From an uncultured bacterium (GTDB taxonomy: Bacteria > Bacteroidota > Bacteroidia > Bacteroidales > Bacteroidaceae), in the NCBI GenBank assembly GCA_945829425.1, contig CALZUQ010000029.1, positions 1-33,729 of the forward strand: 33,729 nucleotides of DNA. The letters are read 5' to 3'. Within the stretch, counting starts at the first letter, position 1. Each line of letters begins with the position of its first letter. A program made the translations under genes and the position numbers. Under the pieces are notes generated by a model. That model was not told the origin of the DNA. It did no database searches and was given only the letters and a program-made list of their open reading frames with translations. Shown one piece after another: positions 1 to 9,315 of the stretch.

Positions 1-26
1 TTGTAAATTATAAATTAAAATAGATC

Positions 27-2396
27 ATGAACATAAAATCTTACATTACATTTCTTTCGAGAAACAAGGTATACACCGCCATCAACGTCTTCGGGCTCTC
101 CCTCTCGCTGATGTTTGTCATGCTGATTGGCGTGTATGTGTGGCAGGAATATCGTGTGACGCGCGATGTGCCTGACAGCGACAGGATTGAGACCATAGGC
201 ATGAGCATGTCTGGCAAGAAATACCTCGGCACGCACCATTACGCGGGGAAACAGCTTATGAAGACATTCCCCGAGATTGAGGCGGTATGCGGAGTGTGCG
301 GCATGGGGATGGTGGTGAACAAAGGCGATGAAAGGATACGTGCGCAAGCACTCACCGTCGATTCCACGTTCTTCACTTTCTTCGGCTATCCGCTGAAGGA
401 AGGTGATGCCGCAAGGTGCCTGGAAGCCAAGGATGCAGCCGTGGTGAGCGAGACTTTCGCCATGAAACTGTTCGGCGAAACGGACGTGGTGGGCAGGACG
501 ATAACGTTCCGCGACTCACTGAAGCTTCGTGTGACGGGTGTCATGAAAGACCTTCAGGGCAGGATTCTCATCCGTCCCGACATTGTGGTGAACTTCCAAT
601 GCCAGAAATACGGCAACTACGCCAACACCGACGAGGCTTTCCTCCAGGATATGGTGAATATGTCTGGAAGCAGTGTCTTCCTGAGGCTGCGCGAGGAAAA
701 GACGTTCGTAGGCAGGGAGAAGGACCTGACGGAGTGCTATGCCAGCTTCTGGAATCATTTTGCTGAGCAGGAGCCCGATGAAAAGATGTATATAGAGCCT
801 TTCTCCATCAAATACAAGGATGTCTTCTTCTCAAAGGCTGATGGCAATGGCAATCTGCGGTCGGGCGACATCACCTTGGTGAAGATACTCACGGCAGTGG
901 CTCTCGTGATATTGCTCTTTGCCGTGATGAACTATGTCAACCTCACCGTGGCACAGTCGGGCAAACGTGCCCGCGAGATGGCTGCCCGCCGTCTGTTCGG
1001 AGCGCAGCGCAGGGAGATTGCCATGCGATTCGTGGGTGAGAGCATGATGCTTTGTGTGCTTGCGTTCATGATAGCCTTGCTGTTGGCATTCGCTTTCTCA
1101 CGTAGCTTCGGTGAACTGCTTGGCACTAGGATGGATATGTCGGTGATGGTCAGCCCGTTGTCCTTAGGGATGCTGCTTGCCATACTCTTGGCGACAGGCA
1201 TCGTGTCGGGCATCATCCCTGCTGTTGTGTCATCGAGGGTTGAGCCGATGGAGATTGTCCGTGGCACGTTCCTGCACAAGACGAAGATGGTGTTCAGCCG
1301 GGTGTTCATCGTGGTGCAGAACGTCATAACCATCACCATGCTCGCCTGCGCCCTGATTATGGTGATGCAGATGAACCACCTTGTCAATGCGCCTTTGGGC
1401 TTCCGGCAAGACAATATTCTGACCTTAGGCAGTATATCGTCGCCCGATCCTTTCTTAGAGGAACTGAAGAAACTGCCATGCGTAAAATTTGCCTCGCCAT
1501 CAAAGGGAACTCCGGCAGACGGCGGCAACAACCAGACAATAATAGACAGTGAAGGCATCACAGACATGAGAATACAGCACTTCATAGTGGAGAAGGAGTT
1601 TTTCGATATCTATGACATAACACTGACGGATGGCAGCAAGCCAAAACCAGGACATTTCTATATGAACAAGCGCATGGAGAACGACGTGAAAGCATCGGAG
1701 GCCATACGCGACCCGCGCAAGACGCTGAAGGTCTTACCGCTGTTGAACCATAATACTGATGAGCAGTATGGCGGGACGTTTCGCGACTTCCGTATATGCA
1801 GCATAGAATATGAGCCGCGCCCCATGCTTATCTCCGTAGTTGATAAGATGAGCAGCTGTTGGGACGTGAGCATTCTTTTAGAAGGAGATATAGAGGAAGG
1901 CTACAGAGACATTGTAAAACTCTACTACAAGACATTTCACGAGAAGCTTGGAGAAAAGCAGGCACGTTTCGTCGACGAGCAAGTGCAGGCGGAGTTTGAA
2001 GATCAGATTCGCACGTCGCGCATCGTCTCACTCTTTGCCTTCATAGCGATTGTCATCTCGCTTCTCGGCCTTGTGGCAATGTCAACGTATTTCATCGGGC
2101 AGCGGCAGAAGGAGATAGCCATACGTAAGGTCTTTGGCTCTTCGAACGCTCAGATGCAAAGAAGGCTTGTAAATACATTCCTACTCTATGTAGTGATAGC
2201 CTTTGTTATCTCCGTTCCTATTATATGGCATTTCATGAGCGACTGGATCGTCCAATATAACTACCGCATAGTGTGGTGGCCATGGATAATAGTGGCAGGA
2301 GTGATAATCCTCTTGATCTCGTTTGCTGCCGTAATGGTGCAGAGCTGGGTGGCGGCAAATGCTAACCCGACATTACATATAAAAGACAATAATTAA
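27..2396 (+). CDS. FtsX/MacB-type ABC transporter permease
   Basis: This 789-residue protein is the membrane subunit of a type VII (MacB/LolCE-like) ABC system, which moves substrates out of the inner membrane or periplasm by mechanotransmission. The layout is the usual Bacteroidetes one: a first membrane helix at about residues 20-40, a periplasmic MacB-type core domain to about 285, three helices of a first FtsX domain to about 410, a further helix near 425-450, a second periplasmic domain, and three C-terminal helices (about 672-780). The second FtsX domain carries the typical R-Q-K-E-I-A-I-R-K-V-F-G motif. The ATG at 27 directly precedes a hydrophobic helix, so it is a sensible start. The ATPase gene begins 7 bases after the stop, so the two are surely one operon. 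The substrate (lipoprotein, peptide, antibiotic or other) cannot be read from sequence. More of the operon may lie before base 1. Confidence 0.92.
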   Translation: MNIKSYITFLSRNKVYTAINVFGLSLSLMFVMLIGVYVWQEYRVTRDVPDSDRIETIGMSMSGKKYLGTHHYAGKQLMKTFPEIEAVCGVCGMGMVVNKGDERIRAQALTVDSTFFTFFGYPLKEGDAARCLEAKDAAVVSETFAMKLFGETDVVGRTITFRDSLKLRVTGVMKDLQGRILIRPDIVVNFQCQKYGNYANTDEAFLQDMVNMSGSSVFLRLREEKTFVGREKDLTECYASFWNHFAEQEPDEKMYIEPFSIKYKDVFFSKADGNGNLRSGDITLVKILTAVALVILLFAVMNYVNLTVAQSGKRAREMAARRLFGAQRREIAMRFVGESMMLCVLAFMIALLLAFAFSRSFGELLGTRMDMSVMVSPLSLGMLLAILLATGIVSGIIPAVVSSRVEPMEIVRGTFLHKTKMVFSRVFIVVQNVITITMLACALIMVMQMNHLVNAPLGFRQDNILTLGSISSPDPFLEELKKLPCVKFASPSKGTPADGGNNQTIIDSEGITDMRIQHFIVEKEFFDIYDITLTDGSKPKPGHFYMNKRMENDVKASEAIRDPRKTLKVLPLLNHNTDEQYGGTFRDFRICSIEYEPRPMLISVVDKMSSCWDVSILLEGDIEEGYRDIVKLYYKTFHEKLGEKQARFVDEQVQAEFEDQIRTSRIVSLFAFIAIVISLLGLVAMSTYFIGQRQKEIAIRKVFGSSNAQMQRRLVNTFLLYVVIAFVISVPIIWHFMSDWIVQYNYRIVWWPWIIVAGVIILLISFAAVMVQSWVAANANPTLHIKDNN

Positions 2397-2403
2397 GAAT
2401 ATC

Positions 2404-3069
2404 ATGATTAAAGTAGAAAATCTATCTAAGTCGTTCCGCACGGAAGAGGTGGAGACGATAGCGTTGAACGGTGTGTCGTTTGAGGTTAAGGACGGCGAGT
2501 TTGTGGCTGTTATGGGACCATCGGGATGTGGCAAGTCGACCTTGCTCAACATCCTCGGACTTCTCGACAACCCCACCGAAGGAAAGTATTGGCTTGACGG
2601 AAAGGCTGTTGACGCTTTGAAGGAGAAAGACCGCACAGATGTTCGCAAGGGACAGATAGGCTTCGTCTTCCAGTCATTCAACCTTATTGACGAGCTGAAC
2701 GTGGAGGAGAACATCGAGTTGCCGCTGACATACCTTGACATACCTGCCAAGGAACGCAAGCAGAAGGTGCAGGAGATTATGAAGCGAATGGCGATTAGTC
2801 ATCGTGCCAAGCATTTTCCCCACCAGCTCTCCGGAGGTCAGCAGCAGCGCGTGGCAATAGCACGTGCCGTAGTTTTCGGACCTAAGATAATCCTTGCCGA
2901 CGAGCCGACAGGAAACCTTGACTCAAAAAACGGCATAGAGGTCATGAAGCTCCTGAACGACTTGAACCGTGAGGGAACGACAATTGTTATGGTGACACAT
3001 AGCGACCGCGACGCTTCTTTGGCGCAACGCATTATAAAACTCTTTGACGGAAAGATTGTGGAAGATTAA
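2404..3069 (+). CDS. ABC transporter ATP-binding protein (LolD/MacB type)
   Basis: This 221-residue protein is the cytoplasmic ATPase that powers the permease encoded immediately upstream. All the nucleotide-binding motifs are intact: Walker A G-P-S-G-C-G-K-S-T at residues 38-46, the ABC signature L-S-G-G-Q at 142-146 followed by Q-Q-R-V-A-I-A-R-A, Walker B I-I-L-A-D-E at 162-167, and a switch histidine in V-T-H-S near the C-terminus. Length and motifs match the LolD/MacB/FtsE class, which pairs with FtsX-fold permeases. The gap to the permease gene is only 7 bases. A specific name (lolD, macB) is not justified because this class is present in many paralogues in Bacteroidetes. Confidence 0.94.
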   Translation: MIKVENLSKSFRTEEVETIALNGVSFEVKDGEFVAVMGPSGCGKSTLLNILGLLDNPTEGKYWLDGKAVDALKEKDRTDVRKGQIGFVFQSFNLIDELNVEENIELPLTYLDIPAKERKQKVQEIMKRMAISHRAKHFPHQLSGGQQQRVAIARAVVFGPKIILADEPTGNLDSKNGIEVMKLLNDLNREGTTIVMVTHSDRDASLAQRIIKLFDGKIVED

Positions 3070-3110
3070 GGTTGTGTTCTGTTAAAATAACTTATTTACT
3101 AAGTGGCAGT

Positions 3111-3142
3111 TTTGGCAGAAAAGAAATTCTGCCGTAACTTTG
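3111..3142 (+). promoter_or_regulatory. Bacteroidetes-type promoter of fabG
   Basis: A TTTG at 3111-3114 is followed after exactly 20 bases by TAACTTTG at 3135-3142. This fits the known Bacteroidetes -33/-7 consensus TTTG-N19-21-TAnnTTTG. Transcription should begin about 7 bases further on, giving a leader of roughly 40 nt before fabG. Confidence 0.8.
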
Positions 3143-3190
3143 CAAAGAAATAGACATTAGTAAACTCAAGTAACAAACATAACATATTTT

Positions 3191-3958
3191 ATGAACACAT
3201 CAAAATTATTAGCAGGGAAAACGGCACTCATCACAGGTGCAGCACGCGGTATAGGTAAGGCTATAGCACTGAAATTTGCCAGTGAGGGTGCGAACATAGC
3301 ATTCACAGACCTTGTTCTCAACGACGACATGGCGGCAGGCCTTGAGGCTACACGTCAGGAGATTGAGGCTTTGGGTGTGAAGTGTCTGGCTTACGCTGGT
3401 AATGCCGCTGACTTCGCAGAGACGGAAGCGACAGTAAAGCAGGTAAAGGAAGACTTCGGGTCGATAGACATCCTCGTAAACAATGCCGGCATCACGAAAG
3501 ACGGTCTTATGCTCCGCATGACAGAGCAGCAGTGGGACGCTGTCATCAACGTCAACCTCAAGTCTGCCTTCAATTTCATACATGCCTGCACTCCTATCAT
3601 GATGCGTCAGAAGGGTGGCTCAATAATCAATATGGCTTCTGTAGTAGGCGTTCACGGCAATGCCGGACAGTGTAACTACGCAGCTTCCAAGGCAGGTCTC
3701 ATAGCCCTTGCCAAGTCCATAGCACAGGAGATGGGTCCTAAGGGCATCCGTGCCAATGCCATAGCTCCTGGTTTCATAGAGACAGCCATGACGGCAGCTC
3801 TCTCTGAAGAGGTGCGTCAGGAATGGGCAAAGAAGATACCTCTGCGCCGTGCCGGACAGGTGGAAGACATAGCAAACACAGCCGTTTACCTCGCATCAGA
3901 CCTCTCCAGCTATGTCAGTGGTCAGGTTATACAGGTTGATGGCGGTATGAATATGTAA
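3191..3958 (+). CDS. fabG: 3-oxoacyl-[acyl-carrier-protein] reductase
   Basis: The product reduces 3-oxoacyl-ACP to 3-hydroxyacyl-ACP with NADPH in type II fatty acid elongation, in the cytoplasm. It is a 255-residue short-chain dehydrogenase with the nucleotide-binding motif T-G-A-A-R-G-I-G at residues 15-22, an N-N-A-G motif near 97, and the catalytic set Ser150, Tyr163, Lys167 (N-Y-A-A-S-K). The C-terminal part reads R-A-N-A-I-A-P-G-F-I-E-T-x-M and ends G-Q-V-I-Q-V-D-G-G-M-N-M, as in FabG rather than in generic short-chain dehydrogenases. It has its own promoter and is followed 21 bases later by the pseudouridine synthase gene, with which it is probably co-transcribed. No fatty acid synthesis neighbours are present. 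Confidence 0.92.
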   Translation: MNTSKLLAGKTALITGAARGIGKAIALKFASEGANIAFTDLVLNDDMAAGLEATRQEIEALGVKCLAYAGNAADFAETEATVKQVKEDFGSIDILVNNAGITKDGLMLRMTEQQWDAVINVNLKSAFNFIHACTPIMMRQKGGSIINMASVVGVHGNAGQCNYAASKAGLIALAKSIAQEMGPKGIRANAIAPGFIETAMTAALSEEVRQEWAKKIPLRRAGQVEDIANTAVYLASDLSSYVSGQVIQVDGGMNM

Positions 3959-3979
3959 TTTCTCTTTTTTCGGATTTCT

Positions 3980-4675
3980 ATGAAGGTTATTTACGAAGAT
4001 AACCATTTAATTATTATATGCAAGGAGAGTGGGGAGATTGTCCAGGGAGATAAGACTGGCGACCTTCCCCTTTCTGACATTGTCAAGGCGTATATAAAGG
4101 AGAAATACTCCAAGCCGGGCAATGTCTTCCTTGGTGTCGTGCATAGGCTTGACCGTCCTGTGGCAGGTCTTGTGGTTTTCGCCAAGACCTCGAAGGCTTT
4201 GACGCGTCTCAACGCTATGTTTCAAAGCCATGATGTCAAGAAGACCTATTGGGCTATTGTGACGCGTTGTCCTGAACGTCCGTCGGCAACCTTAGAGCAT
4301 TGGATGGTAAGAAACGAGAAGAAGAACAAGAGTTACTGCTACGACCGTGAAGTGCCAAACTCCAAACGTGCCGTCCTCGACTACCGTATGATAAGCCGTA
4401 GCGAACGATTCTTCCTCCTTGAGGTAAACCTCCATACCGGACGTCATCATCAGATACGTGCACAGTTGGCAAAGATAGGGTGCCCCATTCGTGGTGACCT
4501 GAAATACGGTGCGCCGAGAAGTAATCCTGACGGCTCTATCTCTCTCCTCAGCAGGAAGGTGGATTTCATTCACCCTGTTTCGAAGGAGCGTATCACTGTC
4601 GTCTCTCCCTTGCCCAATGACAAGGTTTGGGAGTTTTTTGATATAGCAGAAAGTCTTTTGGTTAATAATAAATAA
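3980..4675 (+). CDS. RluA-family pseudouridine synthase
   Basis: This enzyme isomerises specific uridines to pseudouridine in rRNA or tRNA. The 231-residue protein holds the RluA catalytic motif H-R-L-D-R-P at residues 55-60, with Asp58 as the expected nucleophile, followed by V-A-G-L-V-V-F-A-K-T-S-K-A-L. The second family motif G-R-H-H-Q-I-R-A-Q-L lies near residue 155. There is no N-terminal S4 RNA-binding domain, so it is of the short RluA/RluC-like type; the target uridine cannot be inferred. It follows fabG by 21 bases with no promoter of its own visible, suggesting read-through from the fabG promoter. Confidence 0.9.
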   Translation: MKVIYEDNHLIIICKESGEIVQGDKTGDLPLSDIVKAYIKEKYSKPGNVFLGVVHRLDRPVAGLVVFAKTSKALTRLNAMFQSHDVKKTYWAIVTRCPERPSATLEHWMVRNEKKNKSYCYDREVPNSKRAVLDYRMISRSERFFLLEVNLHTGRHHQIRAQLAKIGCPIRGDLKYGAPRSNPDGSISLLSRKVDFIHPVSKERITVVSPLPNDKVWEFFDIAESLLVNNK

Positions 4676-4689
4676 ATATTACTACATTC

Positions 4690-4722
4690 TTTCCGTTTTA
4701 CGCCAACAAAATGGTATTTTTG
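4690..4722 (+). promoter_or_regulatory. Possible promoter of tamB-tamL
   Basis: TATTTTTG at 4715-4722 matches the TAnnTTTG -7 element in full. The best -33 candidate is TTTC at 4690-4693, 21 bases upstream, which has one mismatch. It sits in the 122-bp gap between the pseudouridine synthase gene and tamB, about 75 bases before the GTG start. Confidence 0.5.
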
Positions 4723-4797
4723 CAATAGCGACGGTGAAAACCAACTTATCTTCCGGCGTGTAATACCCATATATCCCCGCTTATTACCATTGCAAAA

Positions 4798-7700
4798 GTG
4801 AATACCAGATATTTCAGACATATACTCTACGTTTTGGCAGGCATTACCGCCACGCCTTTTGTGCTTTTTATTATTGCGGCATTGCTTGTCTATCTCCCTC
4901 CCATCCAGCGTTGGGCGGTAGGTCATGTCACGCAATATGTCAAGGAGGCTACAGGCATGGATGTAAGCATAGAAAACCTCTCGCTTCGCTTCCCCATAGA
5001 CCTTAACCTCAGTGGTGTGAAGGTTTATGACGATGCCACAGGTCTTGATGTCTCCGTCGGCGATGTACTCTGTGATGTCAAGGCCCTGCCACTTCTCAAT
5101 ATGTGTGTTGAGATAGACCTCTTCATGTTGAGGAATGCACATGTCAATACTGCGACGTTTGTGCCTGACTGCAAGGTGACAGGCACGGTGAAACGTTTCT
5201 ACCTAAGCAGTGCTGACGCTCTGATAAGCAAAGACTCAATATGTATAGGCAAGGCAGACATCCTCTCCTGTGACCTTGACATCTGCCTGACAGACACCGC
5301 ACAGCAGGACACCACGACGACAGAAACGCCGTGGCGCATACGTCTTGGTGACATCCACGCCGAAGATGCACGCATACGTCTCCACATGTTCGGTGACAGC
5401 CTCCTCCTCGCCACACGTTGTAATCTCTCAGTAAAAGATACCGACCTTGACCTCCTTGCAGAGAGGTATAGCGTAGGCAAAGCGATAATGACAAACTCTA
5501 CGCTTCACTACGTGAGCATACCTTCAACCCCTCAAGACGCTAAGGCAAAGGGTCAGGAGATAGATTTCAACGACCTGTTACTCACGAATATAAACCTCGG
5601 AGTGCAGTCGTTCTTCTTCCATGGCGATAATCTTGCGTTGAAGCTGAACTCCCTGCGCATGAAAGAGAAGAGCGGGCTTACCGTGAGCGATATGCATGGA
5701 GACCTGTCACTTGACGGCACAATGATACATCTTCACGACATGCTTCTCAAGACCCCGGTGTCAGAAATTTCCGCACAATGTGATGCGGACATTGAAGACC
5801 TTGCCAACGACAAGACGGGCTTTTTCTCACTGAAAGCCGACGCACGGTTAGGGCGCGACGACATTCTTATCTTCGCAGGCAGTGCCATGCCCCGCAGCAT
5901 ACGACGTATGATGCAGCCGGAAGCCATGACACTCCGCCTCCGTATCAAAGGCGACGACAACCTTTGCCATATAGACACATGCACCATGGACGTACACAAT
6001 ATCGTCCGAGCTGACGTCAGCGGTGACGTAGGAAGTGTCATGCAACCCGACAGCATGACTCTCAAAGCCCTCTTCAACCTCGTGGCGGCACATGGCGGAA
6101 AGCTTCGTGGGAAGGCGAGCCTTGCCATGGCTCAGGAACGCTATTCGCTCAGTGCTGACGCCGAGCGTATAAATGTGAAGAAATACCTTCCCGACCTCGG
6201 CATACGTCTCTGTGGCGGCAGGATGGGTGTGGTAGGCCGTGGCTTTGACATCTTTGACAAGACTGCTAAGCTCAGCGCATCAGTCAAAATGTCGCAGCTG
6301 GAGTATGCGCAATGGGACCTTGCAGGTGCTTATGCCGACATGCACCTTGACAACGGGCGTTTACGTTCCTCGCTGTCCTCTTCCAATGCTGTCATTGACG
6401 GAACGCTTGGCCTCGACGCTTTGCTATCACGCAAGCTCTTTTCCTCGACATTCAGCGCCGACCTTAAGAACATAGACTTCTATGCTCTCCGCATGACAGA
6501 ACATCCTCTTTCCGTCGGCGTTTGCGGTCATCTCGACATAGAGACGGACATGAAGAAGAAAGCCTCTCTCGTGGCTCACCTTTCGGACATCCGTCTTCAA
6601 GACTCCGTTACGGTATATCACCCCGACGACATAGACATCGACGCATTTACAGCACGTGACACCACACATGCCGTGATGAACTGTGGCGACTTCGTTCTCA
6701 GAGCCAACGCCCGTCAGGGAGTCACAAAGCTTGCCAACCTTATAACAGTATTGTCTGACGAGATGTCGCGGCAGCTTCACAACCAGATGATTGACGCGAC
6801 AGCTTACCGCAGCAAACTTCCTGACGCACAGTTCTACCTCTCTTCCGGCAAAGAGAACCCTGTTGCCCGTCTGCTGGCACGTTTCGGGTATGAATACAAC
6901 CGTCTGTATACCGACCTCTCTTTGTCTCCAAAGACAGGCATTAACGGCAGTCTTCGCATGGACACCCTCCGTATGGAAGGCATACAGTTAGACAAGATTG
7001 CCATGAATATCGTCTCTGATGCCGACAGTTTGGAGTATGATGTCAGCGTGGTGAACGGGCCGAGAAACAGACATGCCTTCCATGCTGACCTTACGGGCAA
7101 GCTGCTTCGAAACAGCACCACGATAGCTCTTCGCTTAGACGACAAGAACGATGCGAGGGCTATCGACATAGCCATGCATGCCGCCATGACGCAGGAAGGC
7201 ATAGAGATAGGCTTCGACGAGAGAGGGCAGGTGATGGGGTATAAAGTCTTCGTGCCAAACGAAGGCAACTATCTCCGCATTGGCGAAGCCATGAGGCTTT
7301 CTGCTGACATTACTCTCCTTTCCGACGACAAGACAGGTCTTCAGCTGTACACTAACGACGACAACGTCGAGGCAAAGCAAGACATCACCCTCTCGGTTCA
7401 TAACCTCGACCTTGCGGGAATAATCTCCGTTGTCCCGTATATGCCAGACGTATCAGGAACGCTGAGCGGAGATTTCCATGTTGAGATGGGTGAAGAGAAT
7501 ACCACGATTTCATCCAGCCTTTCCGCACAGAACCTCAGCTATGAGAAGTCCTTGATAGGAAATCTTTCTTCAGAAATAGTTTATATGCCACAGGATGACG
7601 GCACCCACTATCTCGACGGCATATTGTATAAAGATGACAAAGAGATTGCCAACATATCCGGCATGTACCGCTTCGGAGTCAGTGATGCCATTGACGCCCG

Positions 7701-9315
7701 TATGAGTTTCAGCGATTTTCCTCTTGACATCGTCAACGGTTTCATTCCCGACAAAATCATGGGCTTTGACGGCACGGCATCTGGAAGCCTTGACGTCAAG
7801 GGACTTGTTGCAAACCCTTCTGTCAACGGAGAACTGGACTTTGGAGGAGCCAGCGTGCTTTCAGTGCCTTACGGTGTCAGGCTTGCTGTTGACGACGACA
7901 AGATCAAGATTGTCGACTCAAAGATTGTCTTTGAGGATTATGCCCTCTACGACAGCCGCAAGCAACCTATGACTGTCAAAGGATATGTAGACTTCTCAAA
8001 CCTCGACAAGATTCTTTTAAGCATGAACATACGTGGAAAGAACATACTCCTTGTCGATGCAAAAGAGACAAAACAGTCAGAGGCGTACGGCAAGGCTTAC
8101 GTCAACTTCTACTCCTTGATCCAGGGTGAGGTGTCGAGCCTAAACGTTAAGGCTTATCTTGAGGTACTTCCTTCTACAAATCTTTACTACATACTTAAAG
8201 ACTCCCCTCTGACAACAGACAACAGGCTTAAGGAGCTCGTGACATTCACGGATTTCAGAGAGAAGCAGCAGGCTCCCGTCCAGCTGCCTTCCGTCGACGG
8301 CATCACGCTGAGTCTCACCATGGCTGTCAAGGAAGGTGCACATGTTGTATGCTGGCTCAACGCCTCACACTCAAACTACGTAGACATAGTAGGGTCGGGC
8401 GACCTTCGCTTCATATACCGAAACGAAGAGATGACGCTCAACGGCAGGTACACCATTTCGCAGGGCGAGATGAAATACTCTCTTCCCGTTATACCGTTGA
8501 AGACTTTCAGCATCACACCCGACAGCTATGTGGAGTTTAAGGGCGACATCATGAACCCAAGGCTAAACATCACGGCAACGGAGAAGGTGAAGACCAGTGT
8601 TACGCAGGATGGCGTATCGCGTACGGTGACCTTCGACTGTGGCGTGGTATTGTCTAAATCCCTGCAGGATATGGGACTTCAGTTCATCGTCTCTGCTCCG
8701 GAAGACCAGACAATCAACGACAACCTCAACACCATGTCTGTGGATGAGAAAGGCAAGGTGGCGGTGACGATGCTTACCACGGGATTGTATCTCACCGACC
8801 GCTCGTCGTCCAACATCACCATGAACTCAGCGTTAAGCTCTTTCCTACAGAACGAGATTAACAATATCGCCGGTTCCGCCCTACGCACCATGGATCTCTC
8901 GGTAGGTATGGAGAGCACAACAAATGTTGACGGCACCATGACCACTGACTATGCCTTCCGGTTCGCCAAGCGTTTCTGGAACAACAGGGTGTCGATATCG
9001 GTAGGCGGAAGGATTGCAACGGGCGCCAAGAGCACGACACGCTCGCAGTCTTTCTTCGACAACGTCGAGATGCAGTACCGGCTCTCAGACATTTCAAACC
9101 AGTATCTAAGCCTTTTCTACAAGAAAAACGTCTATGACTATCTTGAAGGTTATCTCGACCAGTATGGTGCGGGATATATGTGGAAGAAAAAGATGCAGCG
9201 GCTCAGCGAGATACTCTCTCCGGTCAAGCTCCTCAGCTCCCCTCGCCGCACCCCATCTACAGCAAAAAGCCATGACGGAGGTCTCTCCTCCGACACTATT
9301 CGCGACAAAAGATGA
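4798..9315 (+). CDS. tamB: TamB-family inner-membrane translocation/assembly protein (DUF490)
   Basis: The product is a 1505-residue periplasm-spanning protein of the AsmA/TamB family, which works with an Omp85 partner in outer-membrane biogenesis, either protein insertion or phospholipid transport. One membrane anchor lies at about residues 9-31 (V-L-A-G-I-T-A-T-P-F-V-L-F-I-I-A-A), followed by Y-V-K-E-A-T-G-M-D-V-S-I-E-N-L, the typical AsmA-like start. A very long stretch of short alternating strands follows, and the C-terminal 350 residues have the TamB C-terminal domain character (repeated L-N-G-R-Y-T-I-S-Q-G-E type strands). The start is GTG at 4798; no closer ATG would preserve the anchor. 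Its stop overlaps the start of tamL by 4 bases (ATGA), so translation is probably coupled. Length is normal for Bacteroidetes TamB. Confidence 0.88.
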   Translation: MNTRYFRHILYVLAGITATPFVLFIIAALLVYLPPIQRWAVGHVTQYVKEATGMDVSIENLSLRFPIDLNLSGVKVYDDATGLDVSVGDVLCDVKALPLLNMCVEIDLFMLRNAHVNTATFVPDCKVTGTVKRFYLSSADALISKDSICIGKADILSCDLDICLTDTAQQDTTTTETPWRIRLGDIHAEDARIRLHMFGDSLLLATRCNLSVKDTDLDLLAERYSVGKAIMTNSTLHYVSIPSTPQDAKAKGQEIDFNDLLLTNINLGVQSFFFHGDNLALKLNSLRMKEKSGLTVSDMHGDLSLDGTMIHLHDMLLKTPVSEISAQCDADIEDLANDKTGFFSLKADARLGRDDILIFAGSAMPRSIRRMMQPEAMTLRLRIKGDDNLCHIDTCTMDVHNIVRADVSGDVGSVMQPDSMTLKALFNLVAAHGGKLRGKASLAMAQERYSLSADAERINVKKYLPDLGIRLCGGRMGVVGRGFDIFDKTAKLSASVKMSQLEYAQWDLAGAYADMHLDNGRLRSSLSSSNAVIDGTLGLDALLSRKLFSSTFSADLKNIDFYALRMTEHPLSVGVCGHLDIETDMKKKASLVAHLSDIRLQDSVTVYHPDDIDIDAFTARDTTHAVMNCGDFVLRANARQGVTKLANLITVLSDEMSRQLHNQMIDATAYRSKLPDAQFYLSSGKENPVARLLARFGYEYNRLYTDLSLSPKTGINGSLRMDTLRMEGIQLDKIAMNIVSDADSLEYDVSVVNGPRNRHAFHADLTGKLLRNSTTIALRLDDKNDARAIDIAMHAAMTQEGIEIGFDERGQVMGYKVFVPNEGNYLRIGEAMRLSADITLLSDDKTGLQLYTNDDNVEAKQDITLSVHNLDLAGIISVVPYMPDVSGTLSGDFHVEMGEENTTISSSLSAQNLSYEKSLIGNLSSEIVYMPQDDGTHYLDGILYKDDKEIANISGMYRFGVSDAIDARMSFSDFPLDIVNGFIPDKIMGFDGTASGSLDVKGLVANPSVNGELDFGGASVLSVPYGVRLAVDDDKIKIVDSKIVFEDYALYDSRKQPMTVKGYVDFSNLDKILLSMNIRGKNILLVDAKETKQSEAYGKAYVNFYSLIQGEVSSLNVKAYLEVLPSTNLYYILKDSPLTTDNRLKELVTFTDFREKQQAPVQLPSVDGITLSLTMAVKEGAHVVCWLNASHSNYVDIVGSGDLRFIYRNEEMTLNGRYTISQGEMKYSLPVIPLKTFSITPDSYVEFKGDIMNPRLNITATEKVKTSVTQDGVSRTVTFDCGVVLSKSLQDMGLQFIVSAPEDQTINDNLNTMSVDEKGKVAVTMLTTGLYLTDRSSSNITMNSALSSFLQNEINNIAGSALRTMDLSVGMESTTNVDGTMTTDYAFRFAKRFWNNRVSISVGGRIATGAKSTTRSQSFFDNVEMQYRLSDISNQYLSLFYKKNVYDYLEGYLDQYGAGYMWKKKMQRLSEILSPVKLLSSPRRTPSTAKSHDGGLSSDTIRDKR